The notes under the pieces were generated by a model. It ran no database searches and was not told the DNA's origin. It worked only from the letters and a program-made list of their open reading frames with translations. This document shows, piece after piece, positions 59,417 to 64,000 of a stretch of DNA of 64,000 bases. The position numbers and the translations under genes are program-made. Position 1 is the stretch's first letter, and each line of letters begins with the position of its first letter. The stretch lies in NCBI RefSeq assembly GCF_025420485.1, contig NZ_JAOEFD010000005.1:1-64000 (forward strand), in the 5' to 3' direction. The stretch comes from Nesterenkonia marinintestina (GTDB lineage: Bacteria; Actinomycetota; Actinomycetes; Actinomycetales; Micrococcaceae).

Positions 59417-60226
59417 ATGAGCACAGACATCCGCCTGAACATCCATGACACCGGCGGCGACGGACGACCCGTCGTGCTCATCCACGGATGGCCCCTGTCC
59501 CACGCCTCGTGGTCCGAGCAGATCGGCGCCCTGTCCGACGCCGGCCACCGGGTCGTCGCCTACGACCGCCGAGGCTTCGGGGACTCCGAGAAGCCCGAGG
59601 GCGGCTACGACTACGACACCCTCGCCGACGACCTGCAGCAGGTCATGACGTCCCTCGACCTGACCGACGCCACCCTGGTCGGGTTCTCCATGGGCGGCGG
59701 TGAGGTGGCTCGCTACGCCTCCCGCCACGGCCTGGACCGGGTGCGCTCGGTGGTCTTCGCCGCCGCCGTTCCCCCGTACCTGCGTCAGACCGAGGACAAC
59801 CCCGACGGGCCCCTCGACGACGACACCTACCATTCGCTGCGCGGCGGACTGGAGTCCGACCGGGACAGCTTCTTCGACGAGTTCATCACCGGGTTCTTCA
59901 GCGCCGGCGAGACCGTCACCGTCTCCGACGAGCAGCTCGGCGAGGCCAAGCGCCTGGCTGAGCAGTCCGACCAGCAGGCCGCCCTGGGCTGCATGGACGC
60001 ATGGGCCACGACGGACTTCCGCGGGGACCTCGACGCGGTGACCGTGCCGACCCTGGTCATCCACGGCGACTCCGACGCCACGGTGCCCGCCGAGGGATCC
60101 GCCGAGCGCACCCACCGGCAGGTCGCCGACTCGGAGCTGGTCATCGTCGAGGGCGGCCCGCACGGGCTCAACGTCAGCCACGCCGAGCAGTTCAACCGGG
60201 CGCTGCTGGACTTCCTCCGGAAGTGA
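59417..60226 (+). CDS. Alpha/beta hydrolase (non-heme peroxidase/esterase type)
   Basis: This 269-residue protein matches the arylesterase/non-heme chloroperoxidase branch: VVLIHGWPLSHASWSEQI, YDRRGFGDSEKP, the nucleophile elbow LVGFSMGGGEVARY (serine near residue 92), the acid in IHGDSDATVP and the histidine in GGPHGLNVSHAEQF. The physiological substrate is unknown; peroxidase activity in such proteins is usually a side reaction. ATG 59417 has a strong GAGGAGG site 8 nt upstream. Confidence 0.9.
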   Translation: MSTDIRLNIHDTGGDGRPVVLIHGWPLSHASWSEQIGALSDAGHRVVAYDRRGFGDSEKPEGGYDYDTLADDLQQVMTSLDLTDATLVGFSMGGGEVARYASRHGLDRVRSVVFAAAVPPYLRQTEDNPDGPLDDDTYHSLRGGLESDRDSFFDEFITGFFSAGETVTVSDEQLGEAKRLAEQSDQQAALGCMDAWATTDFRGDLDAVTVPTLVIHGDSDATVPAEGSAERTHRQVADSELVIVEGGPHGLNVSHAEQFNRALLDFLRK

Positions 60227-60249
60227 TCCCCGGCTGAGACGACAGCTCC

Positions 60250-61059
60250 GTGCCCGAAGGTGACAGCGTCTACCGTCAGGCCGCACAGCTGCACCGGGTG
60301 CTCGCCGGACGCACGCTGACGACGTGCGACCTGCGTGTGCCGTCGTACGCCGCAGTGGATCTGTCGGGACGGGTCGTCGACGACGTCGTCGCCCATGGGA
60401 AGTACCTGCTCTGCCGCATCGGCGACACCGTCATCCGCTCCCATCTGAAGATGGAGGGGGTGTGGCACGTCTATCCGCTGGGGCCCGGTCACCCACGATG
60501 GCGCCGTGCGGCCCACACCGCCCGCTGCGTGCTGGCCACCGACGAGCACCAGGCCGTCGGCTTCTCCCTCGGAGAGCTGGTGGTGTTCCCCCGGAGCGAG
60601 AGCGCGCAGCGCCAGCAACACCTGGGGCCCGACCTGCTCGGAGACGACTGGGATGCCCAGGAGGCGCTGCGCAGACTCCGCGCCCGCCCCGAGCGGGCCG
60701 TCGGTCCGGCCTTGTTGGATCAGCACAACCTCGCCGGGATCGGCAACGTCTACCGCAGTGAGATCTGCTTCCTGGCCGGAGTGCACCCGTCCGCCCCCGT
60801 CTCAGCCGTCCCCGACCTGCCGGGCATGGTCGAGACGGCGCACCGACTGCTGCAGGTCAACAGGCTCCGTCCGCGGCGCGTGACCACCGGCACGGCGTCG
60901 GCCGCGGTGCGCACCTGGGTCTACGGCCGTGACGGCCAGCTGTGCCTGCGATGTCGCAGCCGCATCGTCAGGGCCGAGATCGGCGAAGAGGAGGACCGCC
61001 GGCGGGGTCGGGACGACCGTGTCGTCCACTGGTGTCCGCACTGCCAGCCCCAGCCCTGA
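60250..61059 (+). CDS. nei: Nei/Fpg family DNA glycosylase
   Basis: This 269-residue base-excision repair enzyme removes oxidised bases and nicks the AP site. It starts MPEGDSVYR with the catalytic P2 and E3. The DNA-binding H2TH region (LLDQHNLAGIGNVYRSEICF) and the C-terminal zinc finger (CLRCRS...CPHC) are present. The MPEGDS opening and the divergent middle favour the actinobacterial Nei2 type over Fpg. The start is GTG 60250, 23 nt after the hydrolase stop codon, without a clear ribosome site. A palindromic element begins at the stop codon. Confidence 0.9.
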   Translation: MPEGDSVYRQAAQLHRVLAGRTLTTCDLRVPSYAAVDLSGRVVDDVVAHGKYLLCRIGDTVIRSHLKMEGVWHVYPLGPGHPRWRRAAHTARCVLATDEHQAVGFSLGELVVFPRSESAQRQQHLGPDLLGDDWDAQEALRRLRARPERAVGPALLDQHNLAGIGNVYRSEICFLAGVHPSAPVSAVPDLPGMVETAHRLLQVNRLRPRRVTTGTASAAVRTWVYGRDGQLCLRCRSRIVRAEIGEEEDRRRGRDDRVVHWCPHCQPQP

Positions 61060-61130
61060 TCGAGACCCTGATCTCCGACGCTTCCCGGCCCCGCGAGGGC
61101 GGGAAGTGCGTCAGGAATCGGGGACTCGAT
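61059..61130. repeat. 72-nt palindromic element after nei
   Basis: ATCGAGACCCTGATCTCCGA (61059-61078) pairs imperfectly with TCAGGAATCGGGGACTCGAT (61111-61130), and an inner stem forms between CTTCCCG and CGGGAAG. It starts inside the nei stop codon and lies 11 nt before the stop of the converging gene, so it may end both transcripts. Confidence 0.7.
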
Positions 61131-61140
61131 GAGAGGGGCG

Positions 61141-61680
61141 TCAGTGCTCGGTGAGCACGATCGCCGAATGCGGCTTCTCGTCCGAGAGCATCCCCCAGAT
61201 CAGGTGGCGCCGCAGCGTCCGGTCGGTCAGATCCACCTCGGGGACGAGGGTCCACGTCTCCCGTGCGCCGTCGCCCATCCGCAGCTCGACGACCTCACCG
61301 ACCTGCTCCGAGGCCGCCAGCGTCTCGAAGCGCATGTCATGCCGCTCGGCCCAGGCGTCCCAGTCGACGCAGTCGGCGCCATCGATCGCCTCCAGGAGCT
61401 CACGGGTCCAGGTGTCCGTCCCGATGTCGCTGCGGCACAGCATCCCCAGCAGCGGACACATCTCCGCGGCCCTCTCCCCCAGCGGGAGGCTGGGATCGCC
61501 GGTGCCGTGCGATCCGTCCTCGCGGTACTCCTGGTCCAGCGTGCGGATCTCGTCCTGATGGAAGTTCGCCACCGTGTCGACCAGACGGTGCACGTCCCGG
61601 CGTCGGCTCAGCCTCGTGCTCATCGGCACCTGCTCCGGGAGCCGGGGGACCGGCAGATAGGCGTAGCTGATCTCGCGCAT
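61141..61680 (-). CDS. Hypothetical protein
   Basis: This 179-residue protein is not one I recognise. It opens MREISYAYLPVPRLPEQVPM, has a middle with several Cys residues (MCPLLGMLCRSDIG and DGADCVDW) and ends with LRRHLIWGMLSDEKPHSAIVLTE. It has no signal peptide or membrane helix and is moderately acidic. ATG 61680 is supported by GGAGG 6 nt upstream, which makes it a believable gene. It lies downstream of aceB on the same strand, 153 nt after the aceB stop codon. Confidence 0.65.
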   Translation of the reverse strand: MREISYAYLPVPRLPEQVPMSTRLSRRRDVHRLVDTVANFHQDEIRTLDQEYREDGSHGTGDPSLPLGERAAEMCPLLGMLCRSDIGTDTWTRELLEAIDGADCVDWDAWAERHDMRFETLAASEQVGEVVELRMGDGARETWTLVPEVDLTDRTLRRHLIWGMLSDEKPHSAIVLTEH

Positions 61681-61833
61681 CGGAGACCTCCTGTCCGTCC
61701 GACGGGGCAACAGCAACCCCTGGGGACAGAGTAGCACCGCTCTGACCTGGAGTTTCTCCGCACACGAGAGGTGGGGGCCGGCCTGTCGGAACAGACCGGC
61801 CCCCACCGTCGTCACCACCGTCGAACACCCACC

Positions 61834-63567
61834 TCAGGCGGCCATCGCGTCCCTTCGGGCGGATCCGCGACCCGCAGCACGTCGACCGACCGCCGGCTCC
61901 GCGGGCTCCTCGGCGGAGGAGGTGCCCGACGCCGCCGAGAGCGCCTGCTCGTAGGCGGGAACCGTCAGGAAGGCCGGGAAGTCCTGCGCCAGGGCCGAGG
62001 CGACGAACAGCTCGCGGGCCTCGTCCATCCGGTCCTCCCCGCTGCGCGGCAGCTTCGAGGACACATCCTCGACCAGCTCCTCGACCCACCGGCGGGTCAC
62101 CCGTCGCATGGTGCCGTCGTCGCTCATCCGAGCCTCAGCACCGGCGTCGATCCACTGCCAGATCTGGGAGCGGGAGATCTCCGCCGTGGCGGCGTCCTCC
62201 ATCAGACCGTGGATGGCCGCGGCGCCGGAGCCCCGCAGCCAGGACTCCATGTAGCGGATGCCGACGTCGATGTTGGTGCGGACCCCCTCTTCGGTGATCT
62301 CCCCCTCGGTGGCACCGACGTTCAGCAGCGCCGCCGCATCGGGGACGACGTCGTCGCGCCGCCGGGTGCGGATCTGGTGCGGGCAGCCGCCGAGGACCTC
62401 GTCGAAGGCCTCCGCGGCGATCGGCACCAGGTCGGGGTGGGCGACCCAGGATCCGTCGAAGCCGTCGGCGGCCTCGCGCAGCTTGTCCGCGGCGACCTTC
62501 TCCAGGGCGGCGGTGTTGGCCCGCGGGTTCCTCCGGTCGGGGATCTGAGCGGCCATCCCCCCGATCGCGGAGGCCCCGCGCCGGTGGCAGGCCCGGACCA
62601 GCTGGTCGGTGTAGGCCCGCATCATCGGGGCGGTCATGGTCACCTGGACCCGGTCGGGCAGGACGAACTCGGCGCCGCGGTCCCGGAACATCTTGATGAT
62701 CGAGAAGATGTAGTCCCAGCGTCCGGCGTTCAGCCCGGCGGCGTGGTCGCGCAGCTCGTAGAGGATCTCCTCCATCTGGAACGCGGCGGTGATCGTCTCG
62801 ATCAGCACCGTGGCCCGGACGGTGCCCCGCTCGATGCCGAGGTGGTCCTGCGCGGCGCAGAACACCTCGTTCCACCACCGGGCCTCCTCGTAGTGCTCGA
62901 GCTTCGGCAGGTAGAAGTACGGACCGCGCCCACGGGCGATGAGCTCCTCCGCGTTGTGGAAGAAGTACAGCCCGAAGTCCATCAGCGCCCCGGCGATCGG
63001 CTCACCGTCGACGAGCAGGTGGTCCTCCATCAGATGCAGACCTCGCGGCCGCACGTTGATGGTCGGGGTGCGCTCCTCCGGCTCGGGGTCCAGGCGGTAG
63101 CGCTTGCCCGCCTCGGTCCGGAAGTCGATCTGCCGGCGGACCGCGTCGCGCATGTTGATCTGTCCGGAGACGACGTTCTCCCAGGCCGGGGTCGAGGAGT
63201 CCTCGAAGTCGGCCATCCATCCCAGCGCCCCCGAGTTCAGGGCGTTGACCGTCATCTTCCGGTCCACCGGACCGGTGATCTCCACCTGCCGGTAGTTCAG
63301 GCCCGGCGCCAGCGGCGCGACCCTCCAGGTCTCGTCCTCTCGGATCGCCCGCGTCTCTTCGGGGAAGTCCGGCGTCCACCCCTGGGAGATCCGGTCCCGG
63401 ACCTCCTCACGGGCGGCCATCAGCTCCCGGCGGCGAGGCTCGAAGGTGCGGTGCAGGTGGGCGAGGAACTCCAGCGCCTCGATGGTGAGCACCTTGCGCT
63501 GGCCGCGGACCTGGTGTCCGCGCAGCGTGATGCCGTTGACGGTGACTTCGGTGTCGGCTGAATACAT
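61834..63567 (-). CDS. aceB: Malate synthase A
   Basis: This 577-residue enzyme condenses glyoxylate with acetyl-CoA to malate in the glyoxylate shunt. Conserved malate synthase A segments include the ADFEDSSTPAW block, RPRGLHLMEDHLLVDGEP, ATVLIETITAAFQMEEILYEL, GLNAGRWDYIFSIIK and HPDLVPIAAEAF. The final 40 residues (SAASGTSSAEEPAEPAVGRR onward) are a low-complexity tail beyond the usual length of about 535. ATG 63567 has AAGGAG upstream. aceA lies directly upstream on the same strand, so acetyl-CoA from phenylacetate and fatty acids can feed growth. Confidence 0.96.
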   Translation of the reverse strand: MYSADTEVTVNGITLRGHQVRGQRKVLTIEALEFLAHLHRTFEPRRRELMAAREEVRDRISQGWTPDFPEETRAIREDETWRVAPLAPGLNYRQVEITGPVDRKMTVNALNSGALGWMADFEDSSTPAWENVVSGQINMRDAVRRQIDFRTEAGKRYRLDPEPEERTPTINVRPRGLHLMEDHLLVDGEPIAGALMDFGLYFFHNAEELIARGRGPYFYLPKLEHYEEARWWNEVFCAAQDHLGIERGTVRATVLIETITAAFQMEEILYELRDHAAGLNAGRWDYIFSIIKMFRDRGAEFVLPDRVQVTMTAPMMRAYTDQLVRACHRRGASAIGGMAAQIPDRRNPRANTAALEKVAADKLREAADGFDGSWVAHPDLVPIAAEAFDEVLGGCPHQIRTRRRDDVVPDAAALLNVGATEGEITEEGVRTNIDVGIRYMESWLRGSGAAAIHGLMEDAATAEISRSQIWQWIDAGAEARMSDDGTMRRVTRRWVEELVEDVSSKLPRSGEDRMDEARELFVASALAQDFPAFLTVPAYEQALSAASGTSSAEEPAEPAVGRRAAGRGSARRDAMAA

Positions 63568-63595
63568 GATGTGCTCCTTGAAGGCTGTGGCGTCC

Positions 63596-63620
63596 CGGTC
63601 CGGCGTCGTCGGTCGGACCG
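63596..63620 (-). promoter_or_regulatory. Hairpin between aceA and aceB
   Basis: CGGTCCG and CGGACCG form a 7-bp perfect stem with an 11-nt loop in the 59-nt spacer. It could protect the aceA message or attenuate aceB; no more can be said from sequence. Confidence 0.4.
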
Positions 63621-63626
63621 TGGGGA

Positions 63627-64000
63627 TCAGTGGAACTGACCGGCTTCGGTGGATCCGGCGAGGGCCAGGGTGGACCCCTCCGGGTTGAGGGCGGTGGAGA
63701 TGGCGTCGAAGTAGCCGGTGCCGACCTCGCGCTGGTGCTTGGTGGCGGTGTAGCCGTTGACCTCGTCGGCGAACTCGCGCTCCTGCAGCTCCACGTAGGC
63801 CGACATCTGGCGCTCCTTGTAGCCGCGGGCCAGGTCGAACATCGAGTGGTTCAGGGCGTGGAAGCCGGCCAAGGTGATGAACTGGAAGGTGAAGCCCATG
63901 GCACCGAGCTCGCGCTGGAACTTGGCGATGGTGTCGTCGTCGAGGTTCTTCCTCCAGTTGAACGACGGCGAGCAGTTGTATGCCAGCATCTGGTCCGGGA
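63627..64000 (-). CDS. aceA: Isocitrate lyase (C-terminal part, cut by window edge)
   Basis: The last 120 or so residues of isocitrate lyase are visible and run off the window. The catalytic-region continuation [19 protein letters not shown] and [20 protein letters not shown], and the C-terminal [14 protein letters not shown] and [10 protein letters not shown], are standard AceA. The enzyme splits isocitrate to glyoxylate and succinate and supplies AceB. The gene continues beyond 64000, so the true start and promoter are not in view. Confidence 0.95.
   Translation of the reverse strand, partial: PDQMLAYNCSPSFNWRKNLDDDTIAKFQRELGAMGFTFQFITLAGFHALNHSMFDLARGYKERQMSAYVELQEREFADEVNGYTATKHQREVGTGYFDAISTALNPEGSTLALAGSTEAGQFH

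Overview
This window is chromosomal DNA of a high-GC actinobacterium, most likely of the order Micrococcales (inference from the proteins and gene order, not a taxonomic search). Supporting signs are GC-rich codon use, frequent GTG starts, the glyS / dusB / dgt / dnaG neighbourhood, a SAM-IV riboswitch in front of metY-metX, and many leaderless promoters of the form TANNNT followed by 6 nt and the start codon. I saw no insertion sequence, prophage, CRISPR array or rRNA gene. There is one tRNA, tRNA-Ser(GCT).

Layout. 1-10.6 kb is informational and housekeeping: a GNAT protein, dnaG, a YbaK-type deacylase, a vapBC toxin-antitoxin pair, dgt, dusB, a double GNAT protein, glyS, a YdcZ-type transporter and an S4-domain protein. 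10.6-13.1 kb holds an esterase, an SGNH hydrolase and an unusual membrane protein ending in a cytochrome b5 domain. 13.1-15.9 kb is the methionine operon metY-metX behind the SAM-IV riboswitch. 16.1-23.6 kb is a branched-chain acid (valine-type) block: thiolase, mmsA, mmsB, a MarR regulator, an acyl-CoA synthetase and an acyl-CoA dehydrogenase.

24.6-44.5 kb is a complete phenylacetate catabolon in three transcription units. Unit one is paaI-paaK-paaR(TetR) and paaABCDE-paaG on the plus strand. Unit two is paaZ on the minus strand. Unit three is paaJ-paaF-paaH on the minus strand. Between them lie a DUF2510 protein, an SDR/methyltransferase pair, an Lrp regulator and a branched-chain 2-oxoacid dehydrogenase operon. 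44.6-54.6 kb looks like uptake and peripheral catabolism: an AtoE-type short-chain fatty acid permease, a GcvT/DmdA-like demethylase with an MTHFR partner, an ABC importer with an ABC_sub_bind lipoprotein, an MHS-type MFS carrier and a GlcD-like FAD oxidase. 54.7-64 kb holds an OafA-type acyltransferase, a large FAD/NAD(P)-binding protein, tRNA-Ser, a 24-residue membrane peptide, an alpha/beta hydrolase, a Nei/Fpg glycosylase, an unrecognised protein, and the glyoxylate-shunt pair aceA (cut by the window edge) and aceB.

Regulation ties the catabolic genes together. The same palindrome (ideal TTACCGACCG-AT-CGGTCGGTAA) occurs at five promoters: paaI, paaA, paaZ, paaJ, and the intergenic region between the MFS carrier and the FAD oxidase. 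I infer it is the operator of the TetR protein encoded inside the cluster. A CRP-like site (TGTGA-N6-TCACA) lies next to each operator, and further copies precede atoE, the demethylase pair and the ABC importer. Separately, five palindromic intergenic elements of 72 or 61 nt, with outer arms ATC(G)...(C)GAT, sit at gene ends. I found no clearly new defence or mobile system. The most interesting signals are the shared operator network, the palindrome family, the leaderless promoters and the demethylase/MTHFR pair of unknown substrate.
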